Source: Symbiodinium natans (lineage: Eukaryota > Sar > Dinophyceae > Suessiales > Symbiodiniaceae). From it: a stretch of 60,444 bases of DNA. The position numbers and the translations under genes are program-made. The stretch covers positions 1-60,444 of the forward strand of contig CAJNDS010002639.1 of the NCBI GenBank assembly GCA_905221605.1. Direction: 5' to 3'. A model generated the notes under the pieces. That model did no database searches. It was not told the DNA's origin and saw only the letters and a list, made by a program, of their open reading frames with translations. How positions within the stretch are numbered: position 1 is the first letter of the stretch; every line of letters starts with the position of its first letter. Below are positions 12,385-24,300 of this stretch, one piece after another.

Positions 12385-15300
12385 CTGTCTGGGACAGGGG
12401 TCAATATTAGGGTACTTGGACCACTTTTGGCCAGGCCCGTCTACAGGACCGAATGACAAAGTCACCGAGTCAGCGCTCCAGTCGAAAACCCGTCCGGGTG
12501 CCCAGAGGACAGGGTGCCACCTTCCATCTTAGACGCCAGACACTCAAAGCCTGGAACCCCTTCAACCCTCAACCCTACACTCAACCCTACACCCTTCCTC
12601 CGCTAGTCGCAGGAAGTCGCGGTTGAACTCGAGTTCTGGGGAGTTGTTTCGCAGGTACCTTTTCGGTTCCCTTATAATCAACCCTTGATTCCAGACCTAA
12701 TGACTGCCTCATTCCCTCAGAACCAGCAAGAATTGAGGCTTTTTGGGGGACTGGGAGGACCCCGGAGTCGCCACAGTACCTCCCAATTGAAAGTGCAGAG
12801 GCCCCCGTAAACTTCAGCCGCCAACTCCTTAACTCTCAAGCCCTGCCCACCCCTTCCCTGCAAAAACAAAGCTTGAATATTGGTGTAGTAATCTAGTAAT
12901 CGCCATAATAGTTAGTAATCATTCCAAAGTAGTAATACTCGAAATCATCGTGATAACAGGAAGAATGATGGTAGATTACAACATCTAGAATAAGCTTTGG
13001 AGCTCTGGCCCTAGACTCTAAACTGACTCGGAGCTAGGTACCTTACATCCCCTAGCAGGTCAGAAACCCTAAAGCCCAATCTTAACCCCCAAACCACACA
13101 CCGGCATCGAAGAGAAAGATACTTCTCGGAATCCAAAATGCAGTTAAGGTTTAGGTCTAGGGCTTTGGGCAAGTGAGGCAGCGCCAGCGTCGCCTACGAG
13201 TTCGGTGAGTACAGGTCGGATTTGGGGCAGGTGACGGTCCGGGTTTAGGGGTTGGGGTCTCTAACGCCTTGAACCCCGGCATAAGCAAGGTTATGGGGTT
13301 CCAGTCTCCCAAAGAGCTACATAACACCAACGCCGAGCATGCTCCTGAAGCCTTACTCCCTGATCCCTGAACCCTAAACCCAGACCCTGTGCCTTTAAAC
13401 CCCAAACGATGTTGCTACGCGCTTCCCTGTCGGTGCTTCAGGAGTGGATGGGGTAGCTGGAGTTTTTCGCATTTCTGGGGCGTGTAGCTTCGCATACATG
13501 CTGAAACTACACAGGGCGGGTTGATCAATGACGTGTGCTCAACCCAGCATAGACAGTCCTTAAACCCTAAAAACCCGAAACCCTATAAAGCCTAAACCCC
13601 AAAGCCTGAACCCAACCCTAAACCCTAAAAGACATTCAGGCTCCCCCAGATGCCGGTCCACTTCCAAGCTTCTAAACAGCGCCGCGGAGGTAAACGATAG
13701 CCCTAAGCCCCAAGCCTCGTATAGGGCTTGCCTGGAAGGCATCCTGAAACCTAAGCCCCTTTCAGGTGTCCAGGTTCTCCCAAAGCCGTACGACTAGGCG
13801 CCTAGATTTTAAGGTCGGCCCTCAACCCTAGATACTACGGATGCTATCGGTTCTCCCGATACTGTAGATTCTGATCGTCTCGACATGTGTATTTTACCCA
13901 AACCGGTTGTTTCTAATATACCTCCCCCAACAAGTACAGTAATCCTTATTATGGAGTATGCTCTTTCAAGCCCCTCCGACATTGAAGATACTGAAGATAC
14001 TACCCTAAGCCCCAAAGCCTAAACTCCTAAGCCCTAAACCCCCAACCGTCCAACCCCAAACCCCAAACTTCAGATGCGACGGTCAAGCCTCACTTTCAGG
14101 TGGTGACTGGCAAGAGCCTCTTCAGCCCATGGACCTCGCCACCCATACGGCCAAGAGACCTTCAGCAGCAACAACGTGTCAATGGGTTTCGTGTGTGTTG
14201 TTTAGAGCTGGGCCCCAAAACCCTAGAACCCTGAGCCAAAAACATGAGGCTTAGGCGAGAAGTTGAACACAGACACGGCCGACGCTGAAGCGGAGGCGCC
14301 CCGGCGAGGGGAAGGGCCGAAGGGGCCCGGGGGGGGGACTTGTAAATTCTGTTTCGACGTGAAGGTTTGATGTCTGCCTTAAGAAGGTAGAGCCTTATTT
14401 GTAAGTGAAGGGGATTGAGGCTAAGCCCTTCCCTTCGTGTAAACCTAAGCCCTAGGTCCAGCAAGTCCTAAACCCGAAGCCCAAGCCATGGCATTGGGGG
14501 TGAGGGAGGGGGTTAGGAATGTGGTGAGAGAGAGAGATATATATATATATATATAACATATATATATATATATGCATCATATATTTTTACCTTAGTTGTA
14601 GTCTCGTCTCCAAGCCTGTCCCAAGGAACCCTAAACCTTAACACCCAATGAGAGGAGAAAGCGACACTGATGCACAAGCTCAGGCACCGGGACGTTGGCA
14701 CCGGCAGGGTTCAGGGTTGCGAACGCCCTACAGACCCTCAAGCCCAACACCCTATCGGGGCTTCAGGGCTAGCTTGGGCTGAGGACAACCCTGATTGTGC
14801 CCGAGGTGCTGGAATTGGTGCTTACTTTCCTGTAGTCGACCCAAGCCCTGAACCCCTAAACCCTAAACCGCAACAATAGTGCAGAATTCCCAAAATGAGA
14901 TCTTAAGGGAACAAACCCTGAAAGCCACCTTCTCGCACCAGCTCCCCCCCGCCCCCCCCCAAGCACCAAGGACAACAAACCCTCCTCGGTCGATGCGCGC
15001 CCCGGCCCCGGGACCCGAGCCGCTGATGCTCATGATGCGCGCCGCTGTGGCGTGAGAGTCAATTTTGTCCACACCCCGCGGCCCCAAAGGCCACCCCTAG
15101 GGAGCCGTGCGCGGCGAAGGTGCTCATGATGATTTGTGTGTCGTCGGGACACCAACAACCCGCCATCCCTCCTAAGGCGCGTGCGAAAATCGAACGTTTT
15201 CCCGGCGAGCCCCCCCCCCCCCCCCCCTATTGCTAAAAGCAAAGGTTTGCAAGCTCCACATGGGCTCTTTAGGGACTCCACGGGTTCGCGCCGGGCTCAG

Positions 15301-18300
15301 GGCTGCCCCTGCCCGTTTTTGAGGCCCAGCGCCAGGGCACCTTAAACCTTGGCATCTGAAGCATCAAGGAGCACCGCATACGGAGAGAAGAGAGAGAGAG
15401 AGAGAGAAGTGAGAGCAGAGAGAGAAGAGAGAAGAGTAGAGAGAAGACAGTCTCATTCTCACATTTTTCTCTTTTCTGCCGAAGCCCTAGACCCTTCTTT
15501 CTTTCCTTCATTGCTTCCTTCTTTCCTTTGTTTCATCCTTTGTTTCCCTCCCTGCTTTTGAGGCTTCGGACCCACCCCGCTGATTCTCACAATGTTGGTG
15601 CATCAACGCGGGTGGGTCCGGAACCGTAAACGGATCCCAAACACGCGTTTTTCTTCATTTCCCACGGCTGTGGACGTCTCTCTCCTTAGTTATCGGGTGG
15701 AGAGCCGCCCCAGGGGCATGAAACCTCGTTTTTTCGGGTCGTCTTGGCGGTCGTCTTGGCGCGGCGTACTAAAAGAGCGGGCCAGGCAGGCTCGAGGGGA
15801 TAGCTGAAAGATGGTGGCGGGCGTAGCTTGGTGGGAGCGAAAACAACAAAGGCTTGCCTAACACTGATCCGTGGTCGGCGGAATGAGTATTTTGGGTGCC
15901 AGATAGTGTGCAGGGCCTAGTGGCCTAGTGTTTGCTTGAGGCCATGTCAGGATCTGGGTTTGGAGTTAGTTGCGGTTCTGTTTTTCCTACACCCTAAACC
16001 CTAAACCCTAAAGGTGGTTTTGCACTTTTATGCTGCCTCTTAGAAGGTAGCTTGGGAAGCACTTCCCGTAGGCACGCCTTAAAGATCTGGGAAACTCGTT
16101 ACTGAAGGCTCCTGTAAGATGAGATGGTCTAGATTGTAAGCCCTGTGTGGGTCTATATAGTCTAGCAGTATCGAGTTTGGTGTGCTAGAAAGGGCCCACA
16201 CTTTAGATCAAGCACATCAAGTATCGAAATCCCGAATTCCCTACTACGAACCATTTTTTTCGTGGCTCAGGGTTTAGGGTGTATGGTTTGTTCGCGAGCC
16301 ATTCAAACTAGGTCATAGGGGCTGGACCGAAACCTGAGGATCACACACCCTGTTGTAGACCCACGCCTCTGCCTGGGCTGGGAGGCAGTTCCTGCAATCC
16401 AACTACTTCGACGCGACACTTGGCCTGAAAGCGCCGCACCCCAGACCCTACGTTAGATATGTGTGAGCTGCATGACCTTTTGAAGCTCACGGCCGGAACC
16501 CATCGTCTTCCACGCAACAGTAGTGAGGAGCAACGCACATCCAGCTTTTTTTTGTTGCTTGTGATGTCTGTCTGTCAGGGCATTAGGTTGCACCATATCC
16601 AAAACCAGCAAAGGTTTTGCTATGCCTTGCCCAAGTCTCAGATGGCTAAGAAACAAAGTTTCCCGAGCTGCAGGATCATTTCGTGTGTCCTCGTCGCAAA
16701 CGTGCTGTTTCTGGCTGTGCAGCTTCAGATGGAGGGGTCACGGATTGGCCTCTCGGCAGCGGCTTCCGAAGGGGTCAAACGTCCGTTTTCATTTTGGTAC
16801 AGTCGCCCCGAATTCCTAACCCGAAACCCTAAACCCTAAGCCTTAGCCTGAGCACGCGACACGGTCCTGCAGCGGATGCATCCCCTGGTTCCAGACCCTT
16901 GAACTTATGCCCTAAACAAAAATAAGACCAAGGACCTGAGGCTCTAGACCCGACAGCCCCTCCCTACTAAAACCGCAAAGAAATGCCAGCCAGAGGTTAC
17001 GATATTGACTACTACCCGACGAAGAACCCAAACGACAGCCGCTGGCCAAGCATCCTTGAGGCCTTGGCAGGGTTGCGGCTTCAGGTTTTGAGGCTTGGGT
17101 TTTTTTGCGAGGGTTCGGGTTTAAGGATGAAGAAGGTTTTGAGGTCAAGCATTTAGGGTTTGGGGTTTGGGGTTTAAGTTTAGAGGTTTCGGAATTACTA
17201 GAACAGCTGTAGTTCTAGCCCATGTTATCCTTAATCAAGTTACCTACAACCCAAAAAACCCTAAAACCTCAAGGCTGACCTCGGATGATATGTTTAGGCC
17301 GGCTACGGGCCAAAGCCCTTAACACCCTGCAGCTCTTTGAGAAATCTAGGAGAGGGCTTGGGGTTCAGGGCTTAGGGCCTGAGCCAGAATTTCACCCTGG
17401 CTCTTCGTCCTATCGACGCCACTGTAGCAAACAAATTTTGTTCTGGGGCTGGTATTGTTCCATGGCATTCTAATCCTACATAAGTTTCATCACCCCAAAA
17501 ACCTAACCCTCTTGAAATCGTGGTTGCAGACAGCCCCAAATCCACCCTAGTGTCGATTCTTCCATGAATTGAAGCTGCGTGGGTCGCATGTCACACGATG
17601 GCCTAAACCATAAACCCTTAATCCTAAACGCATGGCAAGACCTCTAACTGTTTTGTGATGTTGCGGCTCTTTTCATGTGGCTTACGAATCGGGTTGGGTT
17701 TGGAGTTTTTGGTAGGGAATCTAGCACATTCTCAACTAGGATCCCCAGTAGTGCCCATAAGTGTGTCAGCTCGCGTATGCAAAACCATGCTTGTTTTTTA
17801 TGGCTCCGAAGAACTTTAGGAGCTTCTGAGAAAGGACCTAGGCAGGCCCCTAAGCTGTCTTAGGGTCTAGGGTCTAGGGTTTTAGGTTTAGGGGACAAAG
17901 CCTCAACCCTCAAATTTGGGTCCCTAAACACTAGCAGGCGCTGCAGTTCATTGAGCACATCTTCACGGCCCCATGGGCTGCAACAAGTAGGGTCACTAGT
18001 GCTTTCTGCTGCTTGCAATCTTCATCGCTCAAGCATACAACCCAGGTGTCTAGCACGCCATGGCTAAGGGCTTCCTTGTGAGTGGAGGGGAGGGGGGGTG
18101 GCGTCATGCAGAGAGACAGTGCTGCAATTTTCATGCATGCCGGAAGATCGGATAGGTTTGCTTTTTGGTTTGCCATGTTTGCACATCATTGCACTGGACG
18201 GTTTGGGCAGTTTCTGTCAGACAGATGCACTAGCAAAGGGTTTCCCAGACGTCAACGAAACATTTTCCTTTGCCTCAGCTGCATGACGTTCGTGTCAGCA

Positions 18301-21300
18301 GACTGGACAGTTCAGCGGTGGAGCTTGTTGCAGTTTGCAAACGCAGTTGTCGGCACTGTAAACTGGTGCTACGGCGTACAGCTGCAGTCCACCGTTGCAC
18401 AGACAGACGTTTGACGATATGCGTTGCCGACGACAGCAAGCGGAGGATGGGTCATGGCAAGCCTGTTTATTCCTTACGGGATTACAAATGCCCGAGCGCC
18501 CATCAGGTTTTTTTCATATGGAAGCTTGGGGACTTGGGGTTTAGGAAATGAAGGGAACTACGGGCGTCAGGTCTAGGGTTCAGCGTATTTGGGGAAGGAG
18601 GGTTTAGGGTACAGGGTATTTCAGGCTTAAGGTTTTGGGGTTTAGGGGTAGGGACATGTGGCCCTCATATCCAATAGTGGGGAACCAGAACGTGACGGTA
18701 TGTTCAAGCACTGACCATGTGTGCTCAGATTATCTTCTCCTTGGATGTGTCGCTTGGCTTGGCAGACTCGTCCCCGACACAACCTTTGACAAGCATAGTC
18801 CGCCGATGGCACTCTTTTTTTTCTGTATTGTGCGTTTTCCCTGGTGCATCCCGAGTTTCCAAAACCCCAAGCCCTAACCCCGTAAACTGCACCCAGGAAG
18901 GCTTTCCCTTTTTGTTGTTCCCAGGTGACTTGGGAACCTGGTCGGTGCTCCACCCCCACCCCCCACCACCCGGTTCTAGGGGAGGGTTTAGGTTTTGAGT
19001 TCTCTCCGCGAAGTTCGGCCGTGGAGCTTGATGGTTTTAGCTCCAGCAGTTTTAGGGGCCTCAGTTTTGACGGGCTTCAGCCCTAAACCCTAAATCCTAC
19101 ACCCATGGCTTTAGGATCCGGGCTCAGGTTCTGTTGTGGAGCCTAAACACCCAACGGCCCTTGTGCCTGCAGTCACCTATTCCACGAACCCCCCCTCCTG
19201 CAACAAACTCCTCCCGCTTGCCCAGGCCTGTTTCGGGTTTACTTTGGGGCGTTTGAGGGTTTTGGGCCGTCAGGGTTTCAGGACTTTAGGGCCTGTAGGG
19301 CATTTAGGGTTTTCGGGGTGACCGTCACTGCTTTAGGTGCCTACAGGAGTGGTTTCGGGTTGCAGGATTCAGGGCCTAAGTGCTTCCCTCTGTATCCACA
19401 AGTCAACCCTTATATAAGCCCTAAGCCAACTGAGGTTCGTTCGCATCATTTGCCTCCACTGCTCCTTCTGGAAGAGCGCGATGAACTGGACAGATGCCAG
19501 CTTTGCTGATGGCTTGCGGGTGTAGGGTGTAGGGTTTAGGGGTTCGGCATCGCAAGGAGGTTAGGTTGCAGGAGCCCCTCCGTGGTGCACGGTTTGAGTT
19601 TGGACCTTGCAGCAGATACAGGATTGCCGGCGAGATCGGTGGCAGGTAAGGCATACCTCCCAATCCCAACACCCAGCTCAACCCGACAGCGCCCTAAACC
19701 CTAAGCCCTGTCAACTCTAAACTTTCCACCCCACAACCCTAAAGCCAGAGTTAATGCAAACCTTAAACCCCACAACCCTAAAGTTATAGTGTAAATAGGC
19801 CTTAAACCCTCAAAACCAACCCTAAAGCCATCTTGTAAGTAGACTTCAGCCCGAAACCCGATCTTAATAAGCTAAAACCTCACGGTTGGAAGCTTCTCCG
19901 GACCTGCCATCCCGTTCAGCACGCGCTCCCTGGCTGAAAAAGCCTGAAGACTTAAATGGGCAGTTCTCAAAAGCATTGTTTGTCCTTGTCGGCGTGTCAT
20001 ATCTCGAGAGCCTGACACCTTCAACACCCTAGTTGACCCCAAACCCCAGCCCGAAGCCAAAAGCGACGAGCTAAGCCCCCTAAAAAACAGGATTGATTTC
20101 ATTGTGGTGACGCTGACGATCGGCACTCTGGTGCTGGACACGCTGCGGGGCGGCGTTGGCAATGGAAGGGGGGATGAAGGTTTAGTTTAGGATTTAGGGT
20201 TTAGTGTCTTAATTATTGGTATGTTTCCTGTTTATGAAGTTTTGAAAGGTTGTTCTAGGTAGAGCCACGGCCAATGCTCAGTCTCCTGACTACAAGAACG
20301 AGACGGACATGGGAACTCTAGTTTACTGACATGGGCAATTCTCTACATAGGGGTTGCCCAACCGTAAACCACGCGGCTCCCTGACGACGCTTGTCTTCTT
20401 TAGAGTGCATTTCTTAGTATCACCCCAAACCCTGAGGCATGTTGCAAAAAGCTCACTCCCTTCATGCAGGCTGACCGGGAGTTTGGGTTTAGGCCCCTTT
20501 GAGGACCTAAATGTGGCCGAGGTCCTCGCTGCCTTTGGACCCGATCTTTCTGAGATTGCGGCTGGACCTCTATACAGAATGTAGGTTTTAGGGCCTTAGG
20601 CCAGGATTGAGTTTAGAGGCCCCACTCCCCCCTTCAAAAGAATTAGCGGACGGACAGCTGCCCTCCCCACCCCCAAAAAAAATCACGGCTTTCGCGGCGT
20701 ACAGGGCGAAGTTTGGTCTTCCCTTGTTCTTCTAGAGGTCCATGGTGTAGATTTAGGGTTTAGCGTTCCAGCATTGACCATTGGGAGAAGAGTCACTTTA
20801 ACAGGGGAGTCTTGACTAGAAAAAGCGAACCTCCTCTCTGGTTTTGGGCAGCAGGCATTCAGAGCAACTACCGTAAACCCCAAGCCCCGAATGATCGCGA
20901 ACTGACAGACAGCTCTAATCACAGAGACCTCTTTCAACCTCTACACCCGAACTCCACAAAACACTACCCAAGATTATTCTTTGCTTATAAACCCCAAACC
21001 CTACGCCCCATACCCAAAACCTTAAAAACCCCCCTCCAGAACCCCCCAAAACGTGAAGAAAACACCCCCCCCCCCCCCAAAAAAAAAAAAAAAAAACCTA
21101 CGCCCTCCAAAGGCTGCGGCTGGGAAAGCTGGCACGGGCCTTTCGCATGATCATCCTCTCAGGCTGGGCTTCACCCTCTTAGTAGCTGGATAGGTAAGCA
21201 GGGTGTAGCAGTTGGAGCGTATGTGGGGTTTAGGGTTTATGGCTACGTTTATGGTTTCTGTCCCGAAGCCCTAAATGTAGGGCAACCCTGATAACCCTGA

Positions 21301-24300
21301 ACCTAGATTTGAAGGCTGGGTTTCTGTCTCTAGAGGCGGGGGGAAGGGGGGGGTGGCTGAGACTCCAGAGCAGCCGGAACGGAACAAGTAAGAGCATCCA
21401 GAAGGGAGAGGCGCCAGAGCGTTTCCGGGAACCCGTGCTTTTTTTTGTTGTGGGTGCTTTTTTGCTGTGGGTGCTTTTTTCGGGGGCCGCCCCGGCGAGT
21501 GAGTGACCTGGCGCGTGTCGCCCCCGCACCCGCAGCAAAAAAAAAACGCGCCTCCGCACCCGCAGCAGAAAAAAAAGCCATGATGCGAGCATTGTGTTTT
21601 CAAATGCGGCGGTCTGCGCAGCCCCCAACCCCCCTGAAAAAAGAGGGAATATATGCTTGCTTTCCTACGAAAATTCAGACCTTATAGTGGAAGTTGAATT
21701 TTCCGTTTAAATATAGAGATATAAACGTCTTCTTAGTAAAGAATCGAGAAAATAGAGCTTGTGTTATGAGACATGAACAAAAACACTTGTTGTCTACGAG
21801 TCACAGATAGAGATAATGCATTTACTCTTATGACAATATAGAGAATTAGCTTTTCATGTATTCCTCTCTCATGTCTTCCTCGTGAAAGAAAGAGAAGAAG
21901 TCTGAAAATACTGACAAAATAGTAAACTGTAGAACAATAGAGGTTTTCGCTATACAATATAGAGAAATTAGAGGTTTCCTATGACCACATAGAGGAAATA
22001 GAGGCTTTCATACGAAAATATAGCGAAAATACAAAGTGTTTTCATATTACAATGTAGAGGTCTTGATATTCAAATATAGAGAATAGAGGTTTTCATGTTC
22101 AAATTTTAAGAAAATGGAGGTTTGCCTATTCAGAGACAGAGAAAATAATGGGCTTCCTATTAAAATAGGACAAGAGGAACAAAAACACTTTTAATTGCAA
22201 GTCACATATTGCGATAACACAGAGAATTGGTTTCTCATGTATTCCTCTCTCATGTCTTCCTCATTAAATATAGAGGAAAACTATGACGATATAGACAAAA
22301 ATAGAGAGAAATAGAGGTTTTCGTTATGAAACATAGAGAAATAGAGGTTTTCGCATTAACGTATAGAGAAATTAGAAAAACTAGAGGTTTTCATACTGAA
22401 TGCAGAGAAAATAGAGGTTCGCATATTCAAATATAGAGAAGAAAGAGGTTTTCCTATATTGAAAATAAGAGAAAATAGAGGTTTTCATAGTAAATATATA
22501 GAGAAAACAGCAAAAACACTCCGCACCCGCAGCAAAAAAAAAACGCGCCCCGGCCCGCACCCGCAACAAAAAAGCACCCGCAGCAAAAAAAAACACTCTT
22601 ACCAGCGTTTCCGTATTGGTCCTTGATCATCTTTTTCTTGTTGGCTGCTGGGTTGCACAGCTGGGCGAATCCCTATAATCCCTAAACTCTATATAAACCC
22701 TATTTAACCCCAAACCATCAAGCCCTAACCCCTACGACATCCGTACACCCCTCTTGAGGCAAGCTGGAGTCTTTTGGTCTCCTGTTGAAGTGCGTGGTGG
22801 CCAGCGTGACCATGCTGGGGTACGCCACCGGCGTGCTGATCTTCGTGCAGTGCGTCTGCGGCGACCCGGTTTAGGGTTTTGGGGTTTAGGGCTGAGGGGT
22901 CTCCAAAAACTGCTTCTAGAAGTAGGGGTTATAGTGGCGGAAGACTAACTTGTGGTTGTAAATGGGGCCTGAGAGTCTTGATGTTGTTTTGCTTGTCCGG
23001 CCCAGGACAACCCTAAAGCCTGGATCCTAAACTCCCCGAAAACCTGAACCCTCAACCCGAAACGCTGCGTAGTTTCGGCATCTAGGGCTGGGAGTCCAGA
23101 ACTTAGGGCTGCACAAGGGCTTGAGGTGCAGGATGTGGGGTTGGGCCTTGATGCCCTTTTCTTTTCTAGCTTAGGCTCCTGTATAAAGCAGGTACCAATT
23201 CCTCACAGAAAAGCGCACCCTGGTTTTATTTCTTTGGACTTAGGGTCGGGTTTAGGGCTTTTTGGGCCTGGGGGTTTAGGCTTGCGTCGGATTTAGTGTG
23301 GTGGGGGTCGTCAAGGGTTTTGGTTTCGTTTGGTCTTCGGGGTTGTAGGGTTTTCCCGACGTGTAGATCCATGACGCACAGAGGAGCTAGGCTCCCCTAG
23401 CGGCTATAGTGAGGTTGGTGAAGATTTTGAGTATACTGGAAGACCTTGCTCTGCAGGAAATCGGCTTGTTGTTCCCCGAAACCCTGAACCCTAAAACCTT
23501 AACCTCGAAAACCCTGAATACCCTGAATCTCAACCAATCTGGTTACAGAACTATGTCCAGAGTCCCTTTCCTTTGCTAGCTCCGCAACTGTGTGCGTGTG
23601 TAGCAATGGGCGATGGCTGTGCCCAAACCCTCGACCTCAACCCCAAATCCTAAACCAACAAAAACAAGAGACAAGCCCGGAATCCCAGAGGCATGATCAT
23701 CAGCACCCTCGTCTCCCGGTACTTGGAAGACCCTGCCATCGACAAAGAGGCAAGGAGGCGTGCCAGCAGCAGAAAAGCGCATTCGACTTGACCCCTCATT
23801 GCTGAGGAGCCCTGAAGGGTTTGGAGTGGAGGGCTCTTCGCCCTCGATCCGAAACAGGGTTTGAGGTCTACTTCACAGCGGTCGGCATGTAAACCCAGGA
23901 GCTACCAGCATGTGACTCGTGGAGATTTGGCCTGAGATATTCAGAGAAGCTAGAGGATGCTAAAGGACGGTTCCTGAGAAGGAACCCTAGAGACTACAGA
24001 ATCGTAGGATTTAGGCTGCCCTTGGGGGAACGGGGGTTTAGGCTCGAAGGAGTCGAAGGTTGGGATTTATAGGTTTCTCAGGGTGCGAACTCAAGCCAGC
24101 TTGGATCCCAAACCCCAAACCCTACACCCTAAACCCAGGTATGTCTTCCAGTACTGGGGTACCTTCACCCGAACTTTCTTGACCATGTTCGAGGACAGCT
24201 GGAGCTGCGGGGTGGGGAAGCAACGACCCTACACTCGGAACTACCAAACCCTAAACCAAAACCCCGAACAAGCCCCACAAGTTTAGGGCGTTGCAACTGG

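Noticed and set aside
11640-12532. ORFs of 200-250 codons on both strands
   Set aside because: Produced by the GTGTCT microsatellite, no splice logic, low complexity.
18082-18551. + strand ORFs (up to 110 codons) in the intron between S2 microexons
   Set aside because: No AG|G-bounded exon fits the channel phase here, and S2 is already continuous without it. An unrelated nested gene cannot be shown.
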